A stretch of DNA of 32,646 nt, from positions 1-32,646 of the forward strand of contig MPNO01000055.1 of assembly GCA_002239065.1 (NCBI GenBank), read 5' to 3'. The first letter of the stretch is position 1, and each line of letters begins with the position of its first letter. Positions 23,283 to 30,848 of the stretch are shown here, piece by piece. Made by a program: the position numbers and the translations under genes. Source of the stretch: Defluviicoccus sp. bin129 (GTDB taxonomy: Bacteria > Pseudomonadota > Alphaproteobacteria > MPNO01). The notes below the pieces were generated by a model. The model made no database searches, was not told the DNA's origin, and saw only the letters and a program-made list of their open reading frames with translations.

Positions 23283-24155
23283 ATGCCGACCGACTACTCG
23301 ATCTGGGCCTTCGCCTATACGCGCTCCAACATGCCGCGCGATTTCTTCGGCGGCACGCTGGTGGAGAGCAACCGGGGCACGATCCGCAACCCGATGGTCT
23401 ACACCGCGCTGCATGGCGGGGAGGAAGGCGGCGAACCGCGCCTCGCTCTGGTCGATACCGGGATGAAGGGCGGCTGGTCGCCGAGCGGCAAGTCCTATGA
23501 GGGGGTCGAGCACCCGGAGACCACGCTGGCCAAGATCGGCTTCGCGCCGGAGGAGGTGGAGGACGTCATCCTGACCCACCTCCATTTCGACCACGCCGGC
23601 AATCTCGACCGCTTCCCCAACGCCCGCTTCCACGTCCAGCGCGCCGAGTACGACGGCTGGAAGAGGGTGTTCGCGATGCCCGACGGCCTCGGATCGGATA
23701 CGCGGAAATGGCCGCTGTCGTCGATCGACCCGGGCGTCTTCGAACTGCTCGACGGGCTGATCGCCGACGGGCGGGTGGAATTCCAGGAGGGCGACGGCGA
23801 GGTGCTGCCCGGGGTGTTGGCCCATCTCGCGCGCGACTCGCACACCTTTGGCTCGCAATGGCTGGAGGTCGCCACGCGGTCCGGGCCCTATGTCGTGGCG
23901 GGCGACTGCGTCTACTGGTACGCCAATATCGAGCGCATGTGGCCGCCCGCCTATGTCCAGGGCGATGCGTGGAACCTGATCGACTGCTACCGCCGCATCC
24001 GCGACGCGGTGGGCGACGATCTCGACCGCATCGTCCCGGGCCACGACCCGCTGCTGTTCGAGCGCCACCGGAGCTGGGTTGCGGGGATCAACCCGACCGC
24101 CGAGATCCACCTCGCCGCGGGCGACCGTTCCCGCGCCGGAGGGAGCGCGTGCTGA
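23283..24155 (+). CDS. Metallo-beta-lactamase-fold hydrolase (N-acyl-homoserine-lactonase-like)
   Basis: 290 residues. The zinc motif H-x-H-x-D-H is at 99-104 (THLHFDHAGN), with later ligands in HLARDSHTFG, AGDCVYWYAN and VPGHDP. The overall plan (VDTGMKGG early, IGFAPEEVEDVILTH before the metal motif, FHVQRAEYDGW after it) is that of the N-acyl homoserine lactonase/AttM-like group, which opens lactones or other cyclic esters, but many relatives have other substrates. ATG at 23283 lies 14 bp after the LigA-like gene. Its end overlaps the gamma-glutamyltransferase start by 7 bases, so the two are tightly coupled. Cytoplasmic, no signal peptide. Confidence 0.88.
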   Translation: MPTDYSIWAFAYTRSNMPRDFFGGTLVESNRGTIRNPMVYTALHGGEEGGEPRLALVDTGMKGGWSPSGKSYEGVEHPETTLAKIGFAPEEVEDVILTHLHFDHAGNLDRFPNARFHVQRAEYDGWKRVFAMPDGLGSDTRKWPLSSIDPGVFELLDGLIADGRVEFQEGDGEVLPGVLAHLARDSHTFGSQWLEVATRSGPYVVAGDCVYWYANIERMWPPAYVQGDAWNLIDCYRRIRDAVGDDLDRIVPGHDPLLFERHRSWVAGINPTAEIHLAAGDRSRAGGSAC

Positions 24156-25738
24156 GAGCGGCCGACGGGGCGCGCGGCATGGTCGCCGCGCCGCACGGGC
24201 TCGCCGCGTCCGCCGGGCTCGCGGTGCTGCGCGAGGGCGGCAACGCGATCGAGGCGATGGTCGCCGCCGCCGCCGCGATGGCCGTGGTCTACCCCCACAT
24301 GAACGGGCTCGGCGGGGACGGTTTCTGGCTGATCGCCGCGCCCGGGGCCGCGCCGGTCGGGATCGATGCCTGCGGCGCCACCGGGTCGGCCGCCACGCCC
24401 GCCCTCTATGCCGGGGCGGCGGCGATCCCGGCGCGCGGGCCGCTCGCCGCCAACACGGTGGCGGGCACCGTCTCGGGATGGGGCGAGGCCCTCGCGCTGG
24501 CCGCCGAATGGGGCGGGCGGATGAAGCTCGCGCGGCTCCTGGAAGACGCCATCTGGCTCGCCGATACCGGGTTCCCGGCCAGCGACAACCAGGCCGCGAC
24601 CACGGCGGCCAAGGCGGAAGAGCTCGCCCCGGTTCCGGGCTTCGCGGCGACCTTCCTGCCGGGTGGCGCCGCGCCCGCACCGGGCAGCGCGTTCCGCAAC
24701 CCGGCGCTCGCGGAAACCCTGCGCGCGCTCGCCCGCGACGGGCTCGACGGCTTCTACCGGGGCGCGCTCGCGCGGCGCATCGCGGCCGACCTCGGCCGGC
24801 TCGGCGCGCCGCTGGGCGCCGACGACCTCGCCCGCCACCGGGCGCTGCGCGTGGCCCCGCTCTCGGTCGAGCTCGCCTCCGGCACGGTCTACAACATGCC
24901 GCCGCCGACACAAGGCGCGCCCGCCCTGATGATCCTCGGGCTGATCGACCGGCTCGGGCTGGCGGACGAGGAGCCGGACGGTTTCGCCCACATCCACCTG
25001 ATCGTCGAGGCGACCAAGCGCGCCTTCCTGCTGCGCAACGCGCATCTCGGCGACCCGGCGACGATGGATGTCGACGCCGCCGGCTGGCTCGCGCCCGGGG
25101 TGCTCGACGAGACGGCGCGAGGGATCGACCGCAGGATCGCGGCGCCGTGGCCGCAGGCGGGCCCGGACGGCGACACGATCTGGATGGGCGCGGTCGACGC
25201 CGCCGGGCGGGCGGTCAGCTTCATCCAGAGCCTGTATTGGGAGTTCGGCTCCGGGCTGGTGCTGCCCGACACCGGGCTGGTGTGGCAGAACCGCGGCTCG
25301 GGCATGCGGCTCGCCGAAAGCGGGCCCAACCGCCTCGCCCCCTTGCGCAAGCCGTTCCATACCCTGAACCCGCCGCTCGCGCGTCTCGCCGACGGGCGGG
25401 TGATGGCGTTCGGCACGATGGGCGGGGAAGGCCAGCCGCAGACCCAGGCCGCGCTCTACAGCCGCATCGTGACCTTCGGCCGGGACCCGCAGGCGGCGGT
25501 CGGCGCGCCGCGCTGGCTGCTCGGGCGCGCCTGGGGCGAGGAGACCACGTCGCTCAGGATCGAGGAGGGATTCGAACCGGAGACGGTGGGCGCGCTCGTC
25601 GAGGCCGGGCACGAAGTCGAGACGGTGCCCGCCCACAGCGACGTGATGGGCCACGCGGGCGTGGTGATCCGCCACCCCGACGGGCGCCTCGCCGGGGCCA
25701 GCGACCCGCGCAGCAACGGGGCGGTCGCCGCCTGGTGA
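24149..25738 (+). CDS. Gamma-glutamyltransferase family protein
   Basis: 529-residue Ntn-hydrolase precursor. The large subunit begins ARGMVAAPHGLAASAGLAVL and contains MNGLGGDGFWLIAAP. The small subunit would start at T343 in DGDTIWMGAVD, the expected autocleavage and nucleophile threonine, followed by GRAVSFIQSLYWEFGSG, GSGMRL and GTMGGEGQPQTQAAL. No signal peptide is present, unlike classical periplasmic GGT, so it is probably cytoplasmic and may act on gamma-glutamyl or amide bonds of small molecules rather than on external glutathione. The GTG at 24149 has GGAGGGAGC 5 bases upstream and overlaps the MBL gene. Last gene of the radical SAM operon; it converges with the alpha/beta hydrolase after 4 bp. 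Confidence 0.9.
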   Translation: MLRAADGARGMVAAPHGLAASAGLAVLREGGNAIEAMVAAAAAMAVVYPHMNGLGGDGFWLIAAPGAAPVGIDACGATGSAATPALYAGAAAIPARGPLAANTVAGTVSGWGEALALAAEWGGRMKLARLLEDAIWLADTGFPASDNQAATTAAKAEELAPVPGFAATFLPGGAAPAPGSAFRNPALAETLRALARDGLDGFYRGALARRIAADLGRLGAPLGADDLARHRALRVAPLSVELASGTVYNMPPPTQGAPALMILGLIDRLGLADEEPDGFAHIHLIVEATKRAFLLRNAHLGDPATMDVDAAGWLAPGVLDETARGIDRRIAAPWPQAGPDGDTIWMGAVDAAGRAVSFIQSLYWEFGSGLVLPDTGLVWQNRGSGMRLAESGPNRLAPLRKPFHTLNPPLARLADGRVMAFGTMGGEGQPQTQAALYSRIVTFGRDPQAAVGAPRWLLGRAWGEETTSLRIEEGFEPETVGALVEAGHEVETVPAHSDVMGHAGVVIRHPDGRLAGASDPRSNGAVAAW

Positions 25739-25742
25739 GGCT

Positions 25743-26585
25743 TCAGCCGCCGTTGACGCGGCGCAGGAAGTCGAGCAGCTGGGCGTTGAACCTGTCGGCG
25801 TGCTCGATATTGGGGCAGTGCCCGCAATTCTCGTAGACATGGACCTCGGCGCCCGCGATGCGCGCGGCGAGCCTGGGCGCGTAGCCCGGCTCGCGCAACG
25901 GATCGTTCGCGCCGGCGACGATCAGGGTGGGCACGGCGATGTTCTCGTAGGGCGTCGCGTCGGCCGTCCCGAATCCCGAGCCCGCCGTTCCCTCCGCCGG
26001 CAGGCGCAGGCGCGGCGCCGACTGGCACTCCCAGGCCCCCTTCATGCGGGCGAATTCCTGGCGCCGGGCGACATGGGCGTCGTCGTCGCCCCATTTCGGG
26101 TCGTACAGCATCGCCTTGACCAGCGCCCGCATCGCGTCCTCGCTGCCGTCATAGGCGAGCAGGGTCTTGCGCTCCTCGGTCTCCGGGGTGAACCCGCCGC
26201 CGCTGCACAGCACGATCGAGCGCAGCGGCAGGAGGTCGGGCTCGGTCGCCGCGATGCGCACGAGATTGCTGCCGCCCATCGAGTTGCCGATGAAATCGGC
26301 CGCGCCGATCCCCATCGCCTCGACGAAGCGCTGCATGTGGCGATAGACGCGGCTCCGCGCATCGCCGAAATCGAACACCTTGTCGGTGCGCCCGAAGCCG
26401 AGCCAGTCGGGCGCGATGACGTGGAACTCGGGGGCCAGGGCCGGGATGGTGAACTGCCAGCTGATCTCCGCCGCGCCGCCATACTCGCCGGAATGCAGCA
26501 GCACCACCGTCGGCCCCTCCCCGGCCTCCAAATAGTGGGTGCGGATGCCGTCGACGTCGACGTAGTTGCTGGCGATCTCCGTCAT
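25743..26585 (-). CDS. Alpha/beta hydrolase (meta-cleavage-product-hydrolase-like)
   Basis: 280 residues with an intact alpha/beta-hydrolase triad: S102 in GNSMGGSN, Asp in VAGANDPL and His in CGHCPNIEH. The N-terminal part HYLEAGEGPTVVLLHSGEYG provides the oxyanion region and resembles MhpC/BphD-type C-C hydrolases and related esterases. ATG at 26585 is 5 bp after the LLM monooxygenase stop. With a second alpha/beta hydrolase two genes upstream it brackets the flavin monooxygenase, a pattern expected when a monooxygenase forms an ester or ring-opened product that is then hydrolysed. Actual substrate unknown. Confidence 0.9.
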   Translation of the reverse strand: MTEIASNYVDVDGIRTHYLEAGEGPTVVLLHSGEYGGAAEISWQFTIPALAPEFHVIAPDWLGFGRTDKVFDFGDARSRVYRHMQRFVEAMGIGAADFIGNSMGGSNLVRIAATEPDLLPLRSIVLCSGGGFTPETEERKTLLAYDGSEDAMRALVKAMLYDPKWGDDDAHVARRQEFARMKGAWECQSAPRLRLPAEGTAGSGFGTADATPYENIAVPTLIVAGANDPLREPGYAPRLAARIAGAEVHVYENCGHCPNIEHADRFNAQLLDFLRRVNGG

Positions 26586-26590
26586 CGGAC

Positions 26591-27823
26591 CTACCGCACG
26601 AAGGCGAAGCCGAGATCGCCGAGCGAGGTCGCCTCGACGTCGGGCAGCGAGTTGCGCAGATAGGCCATGCGGTCGGGGTCGTAGGACTCGGTGAGCTCGC
26701 GCAGCCGCGGATAGACCTCGTCGTTGAACAGCTGCATCGAGGACAGCGTGTCGCCGTAGCTCAGGAACCCGGCCTGGCCCATCATCAGCAAATGGCCGAA
26801 GCCGCCGGAATACTCCCAGAACGCCTTGATCTGCTCGAACACCTTGTCCGGCGTGCCGGCGAACACGTTGCCGCGCGCCATCTGGTCGTCGAGCTGCGGG
26901 TTGAGCGGCACCCCGGCGCCGCCCCGGGTGCCCTTCATGATCATCGCCGCGACATGCGGCGGGTGGTAGCCGGGCGGGTTGTTCCATTGCGCCGCGACCT
27001 TGTTGGAGGTCATGTACCAGAGGATCTTCTCCGCCCCCTCGCGCGCCCGGCTCTCGTTCTCGCCGACATGGATCAGCGCGCAATAGGCGAGCCGGTCGAG
27101 CGGCGCCTCGCTGCCATGCGCCTCGCGGTAGCCGCTGCGATAGCCGTCGAAGATCGTGCGGATGCCGTTATAGCCGGCGAGGAAGACGGCCCCGACATGC
27201 TTGTGCTTCGAGACCTGCACGCCGCTGCCGGCGCTGCCGATGGTGACCCAGACCGGCGGGTGCGGCTGCTGGTAGGGGCGCGGCCAGATATTGACCTGGC
27301 GCATGTGGTAGAAGCGGCCCTCGAAGTTGAACGGACCCTCGTGGTGGGTCCACGCCTTCATGATCAGGTCGTGCGCCTCCCACAGCCGCTCGGTGCCGCG
27401 GAACGCGATCACGTTGGCGGGCGCGGACTCGTAGGGCACGCCGCGCACGAAGCCGCATTCGAGCCGTCCGCGCGACAGCACGTCGACCATCGCCATCTCC
27501 TCGGCGACGCGGACCGGGGTGTTCCGGTTGCCGATCGGGTTGCCGAGGATGAGGAGGCGCGCGCGCTTGGTCTCGCGCGCCAGGATCGACAGCATCAACG
27601 GCGCCGCCGGCACCACGCAGGTGGCGGTCTGGTGATGCTCGTTGAGCATGATCTCGAGGCCGATCTCGTCGGCCGCGGTCCACATGTCGAGATAGCGGTG
27701 ATAGAGGTCGGCGCCGATATCCGGATCGTAGTGCTTGTTGGGCAGGTTGACCCGGATCGACTCGTAGGTGTCGGGGTCGGGCAGATACGGGTAGGCGTCT
27801 TCGGTAAAGAACCAGGTCTTCAA
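26591..27823 (-). CDS. LLM class flavin-dependent oxidoreductase
   Basis: 410-residue bacterial luciferase-like monooxygenase. It begins KTWFFTEDAYPYLPDP and carries the typical ADEIGLEIMLNEHHQTATCV, RLLILGNPIGNRNTPVRVAE, MVDVLSRGRLECGFVRGVPY and WPRPYQQPHPPVWVTIGS blocks that form the TIM barrel and FMN pocket. These enzymes use reduced FMN supplied by a separate reductase to oxygenate alkanes, sulfonates, amines or ketones. The start is TTG at 27823 with GAGGAG 7 bases upstream; no better ATG is nearby. Middle gene of a three-gene minus-strand operon with two alpha/beta hydrolases; 15 bp after the upstream hydrolase stop. Confidence 0.92.
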   Translation of the reverse strand: MKTWFFTEDAYPYLPDPDTYESIRVNLPNKHYDPDIGADLYHRYLDMWTAADEIGLEIMLNEHHQTATCVVPAAPLMLSILARETKRARLLILGNPIGNRNTPVRVAEEMAMVDVLSRGRLECGFVRGVPYESAPANVIAFRGTERLWEAHDLIMKAWTHHEGPFNFEGRFYHMRQVNIWPRPYQQPHPPVWVTIGSAGSGVQVSKHKHVGAVFLAGYNGIRTIFDGYRSGYREAHGSEAPLDRLAYCALIHVGENESRAREGAEKILWYMTSNKVAAQWNNPPGYHPPHVAAMIMKGTRGGAGVPLNPQLDDQMARGNVFAGTPDKVFEQIKAFWEYSGGFGHLLMMGQAGFLSYGDTLSSMQLFNDEVYPRLRELTESYDPDRMAYLRNSLPDVEATSLGDLGFAFVR

Positions 27824-27838
27824 CGTCGGGCTCCTCGA

Positions 27839-28615
27839 TCAGGTCGCGAAGGCGAGAAATTCGGAGAGGAAGGCCTCGGGCTGCTCGGCCTGGGGCGCGT
27901 GCCCGGCCTCGGGGATCACCGCCAGCCGGGCGCCCGGGATCATGTCGCGGAAGGCCGCCCCGTATTCCGGTGTCACCAGCCCATCGCTCTCGCCCCAGAT
28001 CAGCAGCGTCGGGATGTCGATCCGGTGCAGCCGCCCGGGCAGCTTCGGGTTGTGCATGTAGGGATCGAAGGTATAGAGCGCGAGCGCGATCCGGTTGCCG
28101 GCCATCGCGGCCAGCGCGTCTTCGTCCATCTCCGCCGGATTGGGCGCCTTGGCGGTGTCGTGCCAGGTGATCTTCAGCAGCTCCGCCGGGTGCAGCGCGA
28201 ACACGTCGGCGACGTCCCTCGTGTCGCGGTCGCCGGGCTTGACGCCGACGGAATCGACCAGCACCAGCCTGGAGAAACGGGCCGTCGTCATCACCGCGAG
28301 CTCGGCCGCCGTCCAGCCGCCCATCGAGAACCCCATCAGCACCGCGTCCCGGATGTCGAGCGCGTCGATGAAGTCGAGATAGAGGAACTTGAGGTCGTGG
28401 ATGTCGTCGAAATGGTCCGGGATGCGGGTGCCCGCGAAACCGGGATGGATCGGCGCGATCACGTCGAAGCGCTCCATCAGCCTGGCCGCGAAGGGCATCG
28501 GCGCGACCGGCCCGCCGCCGCCATGCAGCATGAGAAGGGTCTGCCCGCTGCCCCGGCGCATGTAAGGCAGCTCGATCCCCTGCAGCGTTATCGATTCCGT
28601 GTTCCCGTCAGCCAC
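27839..28615 (-). CDS. Alpha/beta hydrolase
   Basis: 258-residue alpha/beta hydrolase: oxyanion motif HGGGGP, nucleophile S97 in MGFSMGGWTA, acid in LLIWGESDGLVTPEY and His in PEAGHAPQAEQP, all complete. Start set at GTG 28615 because CGAGGA lies 6 bases upstream and VADGNTESITLQGIELPY makes a normal N-terminus; an in-frame ATG at 28654 has no ribosome site. First gene of the operon with the LLM monooxygenase and a second hydrolase of a different subfamily. Substrate unknown. Confidence 0.9.
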   Translation of the reverse strand: MADGNTESITLQGIELPYMRRGSGQTLLMLHGGGGPVAPMPFAARLMERFDVIAPIHPGFAGTRIPDHFDDIHDLKFLYLDFIDALDIRDAVLMGFSMGGWTAAELAVMTTARFSRLVLVDSVGVKPGDRDTRDVADVFALHPAELLKITWHDTAKAPNPAEMDEDALAAMAGNRIALALYTFDPYMHNPKLPGRLHRIDIPTLLIWGESDGLVTPEYGAAFRDMIPGARLAVIPEAGHAPQAEQPEAFLSEFLAFAT

Positions 28616-28893
28616 TGTCAATCCTCGCCCGCTTCCTGTTCGTTCGTCATGCATGGTGCGGCCGGTCCGGCGCGGCGCGGCGGACCGTTAGCTAGCTAAG
28701 GAACACTACGCACCGGCCCCGCGATTGGCAACGCGCGGCTTGGACCGGCGAAGGGGCGGGGCCGGTGTCGCGGTTCCGACGCTTCTTCGCCTGCGGTCGG
28801 GCCTTTCCGCCACGACGTATCGAGGGGCGCGGCGCGGGCCGTGACAGCGGCGAGACAACCGCGCTAGGGTTCGCGAAAGCAGGGAGTCGCGCG
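28616..28893. other. Divergent intergenic region, 278 bp
   Basis: Lies between the hydrolase operon (minus) and the cysteine-dioxygenase-like gene (plus). It contains a short AT-richer patch (TTAGCTAGCTAAG at 28688-28700, an imperfect palindrome) that could be an operator or promoter element for either side, and a half copy (28816-28825) of the inverted repeat seen at 3085-3116. I found no coding or RNA gene. Confidence 0.4.
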
Positions 28894-29481
28894 ATGGAAC
28901 GGACGGAAATGCTGCCCGCGGTGGAGGATTTCGTGGCGGCGCTGCGCGCGGCCTGCGCCGGCGGGCTGGAGGGCGAGGCGCGCTGGCGGCGCTGCGGCGA
29001 ATTGCTGAGGCCGCTGCTCGCCGACCCGGCGCTCAAGGCGCATGCGAGGGGCTGGCCGGTCGGCGGCTTCGACGGCAGGAAGGTCGACAACCTGCTGTTC
29101 TATGTCGATCCCGATTACGGTTTCGCGCTCAACGGGCTGATCAAGCGGCCCGGGGGGCGGGCGCAGATCCACGATCACGGCCCCTCATGGACGGTCTACG
29201 GCCTCCTGGAGGGGCGCGAGCGGATCGTCCGTTTCGGCGTGGCGACGGGCGCGGACGGCACCCGGCGGCTCGACCAGACGACGTCGATCGAGTGCGGCCC
29301 GGGCGATGTCGACATCGTCCCGCCGCACGAGATCCATTCCGAGTATGCCGGCGACAGCCGGACCGTGGCCTTCATCGTGCGCAGCCAGCGCACCGGCAGT
29401 TTTGCCCAGAAGGGCTACGAGAGCAGCGTCGACGGCGCGCCCATCCCGGGCCCGAACCAGGTGCCCTACGCGCTGGGCTGA
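28894..29481 (+). CDS. Cysteine dioxygenase-like cupin protein
   Basis: 195-residue cupin of the cysteine dioxygenase type I family. Iron ligands H93 and H95 are in QIHDHGPSWTVYGLLEG and the third histidine is H145 or H148 in PPHEIHSEY. PDYGFALNGLIKRPGG precedes the metal site and FIVRSQRTGSF follows it. Bacterial CDOs oxidise cysteine or other thiols such as 3-mercaptopropionate to sulfinates; relatives act on non-thiol substrates, so the substrate is open. ATG at 28894 follows CAGGGAGTCGCGCG; the frame continues further upstream but without protein character. It converges with the proline racemase gene after 3 bp. Confidence 0.82.
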   Translation: MERTEMLPAVEDFVAALRAACAGGLEGEARWRRCGELLRPLLADPALKAHARGWPVGGFDGRKVDNLLFYVDPDYGFALNGLIKRPGGRAQIHDHGPSWTVYGLLEGRERIVRFGVATGADGTRRLDQTTSIECGPGDVDIVPPHEIHSEYAGDSRTVAFIVRSQRTGSFAQKGYESSVDGAPIPGPNQVPYALG

Positions 29482-29484
29482 GCC

Positions 29485-30534
29485 CTATTCCGGGACCGCC
29501 GCGCCGGCACCTCTCCCCACGCCGTCGCCCCAGACATCCGCCAGGGTGAAGCCCGCGGCGAAGGGATCCGACGGATCGGCGCCCAGCGTGCCGCGACCGA
29601 ATATCCAGGCCCGGCCGGATATCTCCGGCACGATCGCGGCATGAGGCCCGACCCGCGCCGCGCGCGCGATGCGGGCGGTGAACGCGCTGTCGACGATCGA
29701 GCGCGTCTCCAGCGACTCCCCGATCCCCATCTCGCCGCGCGCATTGAGCGCGGCCAGCAGGGCGGCGCTGCCGGTGCCGCAGGGGGAGCGGTCGAGGCGC
29801 CCCGGATACATCACGTTGCCGGTGCGGGCCGTGTCGCCCCGCCGGCGATGGAAGAGCGCGTATTCCACCCCCTCGAACCCGTCGAGCACAGGATGGCTGA
29901 CAACGATCTGTTTCCGCGCGGCGGCGCGGATCCGTCCCCCCAGCGAGACCAGCTCGCGCGCCTCGGCGGGGACGATTTCGAAGCCGAGCGGAGCCGCGTC
30001 GACGAGGACGAACCAGCACCCGCTGAAAGCGATGTCGACGCTCAGCGTCCCGAGCCCCTCGACCTCCAGCGGGCGGTCGAGAGCGGCCGCGAAGCTCGGC
30101 ACGAACTCGAGCGTCACGCGCTCGCACCGCCCCTCGGCGCAGGACGCCACCGCGCGCACCAGCCCCGCCGCAGTGTCCAGCACGACCGGGGTTCGCGGGC
30201 CGGTAATCGGCACCATGCCGGTCTCCAGCAGCACCGTGACCACGCACATCGCGTTGGACCCGGACATCGCGTGCGCCCCGTCGGGCTGCAGGATCACGAA
30301 GCCGGCATCGGCCCCGGCGACGCTCGGCGGCAGCACCAGATTGGCCGACATCTGCGCCTTGCCGCGCGGCTCGAACAGAGCGAGGCCGAACAGAGGGTGG
30401 TCGCCTGGGGCCAGATGCGCCAGCTTGTCGGCGACCGTGCGGCCCGGGATCTCCGGCGCGCCGTCGACGATCACCAGCCCCACCTCGCCCTCGGCGTGGG
30501 CCCAGACGATGTCGAGGCTGGGAGACAGGGTCAT
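29485..30534 (-). CDS. Proline racemase family protein (hydroxyproline epimerase/dehydratase-like), Ser/Cys active site
   Basis: 349 residues of the proline racemase superfamily. The first catalytic position, Cys in proline racemase and most 4-hydroxyproline epimerases and Thr in trans-3-hydroxyproline dehydratases, is S91 here (HAMSGSNAMC). The second catalytic C252 is present in DRSPCGTGSAALL. GNVMYPGRLDRSPCG and GLVRAVAS-like segments are typical. This Ser/Cys combination marks a less common subgroup, so neither racemase nor dehydratase should be assumed. ATG at 30534; a TATAAC box lies about 30 bases upstream on this strand. No other hydroxyproline-pathway gene is adjacent. The converging neighbour is the CDO-like gene. 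Confidence 0.88.
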   Translation of the reverse strand: MTLSPSLDIVWAHAEGEVGLVIVDGAPEIPGRTVADKLAHLAPGDHPLFGLALFEPRGKAQMSANLVLPPSVAGADAGFVILQPDGAHAMSGSNAMCVVTVLLETGMVPITGPRTPVVLDTAAGLVRAVASCAEGRCERVTLEFVPSFAAALDRPLEVEGLGTLSVDIAFSGCWFVLVDAAPLGFEIVPAEARELVSLGGRIRAAARKQIVVSHPVLDGFEGVEYALFHRRRGDTARTGNVMYPGRLDRSPCGTGSAALLAALNARGEMGIGESLETRSIVDSAFTARIARAARVGPHAAIVPEISGRAWIFGRGTLGADPSDPFAAGFTLADVWGDGVGRGAGAAVPE

Positions 30535-30575
30535 CGCGGCCCGTCCCGTGGGCGGCGCAGAGTAATGTTATAGCG

Positions 30576-30604
30576 TTGCTTTTCTTTGCGGGACATCGTA
30601 TCTT
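30576..30604 (+). promoter_or_regulatory. Possible sigma70-type promoter for the candidate small RNA
   Basis: TTGCTT (30576-30581), an exact 17-bp spacer, then TATCTT (30599-30604). It lies in a T-rich island that stands out from the surrounding sequence and points toward a strong terminator 50 bp downstream with no open reading frame between. Confidence 0.4.
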
Positions 30605-30610
30605 CGGTCC

Positions 30611-30686
30611 CGCGTCCGGAAGCTGTCCGGCGCACCTTCGTTCTTACTGCCCCCGGAGGCCGGGCCGGCGTCCGGGGGTCTTTTTT
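30611..30686 (+). ncRNA. Candidate small RNA between promoter-like boxes and a strong terminator
   Basis: If the boxes at 30576-30604 are used, a transcript of about 75 nt would run from about 30611 to the T-run at 30686. It would include a small GTCCGG-based hairpin, an unpaired CACCTTCGTTCTTACTG stretch and the terminator stem. No open reading frame of note fits, and nothing on the plus strand upstream could own the terminator, since the gene there is on the other strand. An alternative is a longer RNA starting upstream that includes the perfect GCGGGAC/GTCCCGC stem at 30588-30613. Not matched to a known family. Confidence 0.35.
30650..30686 (+). terminator. Strong rho-independent terminator, plus strand
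   Basis: Perfect 8-bp stem CCCCCGGA (30650-30657) with TCCGGGGG (30671-30678), a loop that itself can pair (GGCC/GGCC), then TC and six Ts (30681-30686). No T-run exists on the other side, so direction is clear. Confidence 0.8.
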
Positions 30687-30716
30687 CCGCCCGCTCCCCG
30701 CCGCGCCCGAAACCGA

Positions 30717-30748
30717 CAGGGGCCCGGCCGTTTCCGGCCGGACCCCTG
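30717..30748 (-). terminator. Probable terminator hairpin of tRNA-Ala
   Basis: 14-bp arms CAGGGGCCCGGCCG and CGGCCGGACCCCTG pair with one mismatch around a 4-base loop, beginning four bases past the tRNA CCA end. On the minus strand it is followed only by TCGGTTTC, so the U-tract is weak. Confidence 0.55.
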
Positions 30749-30752
30749 CTAT

Positions 30753-30828
<76 letters not shown>

Positions 30829-30848
30829 TCTCCGCCCGGCTCGCGGAC

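Noticed and set aside
23229..25840. Long minus-strand frames opposite the MBL and GGT genes
   Set aside because: Arg/Pro-rich composition and no recognisable fold; complements of well-supported genes.
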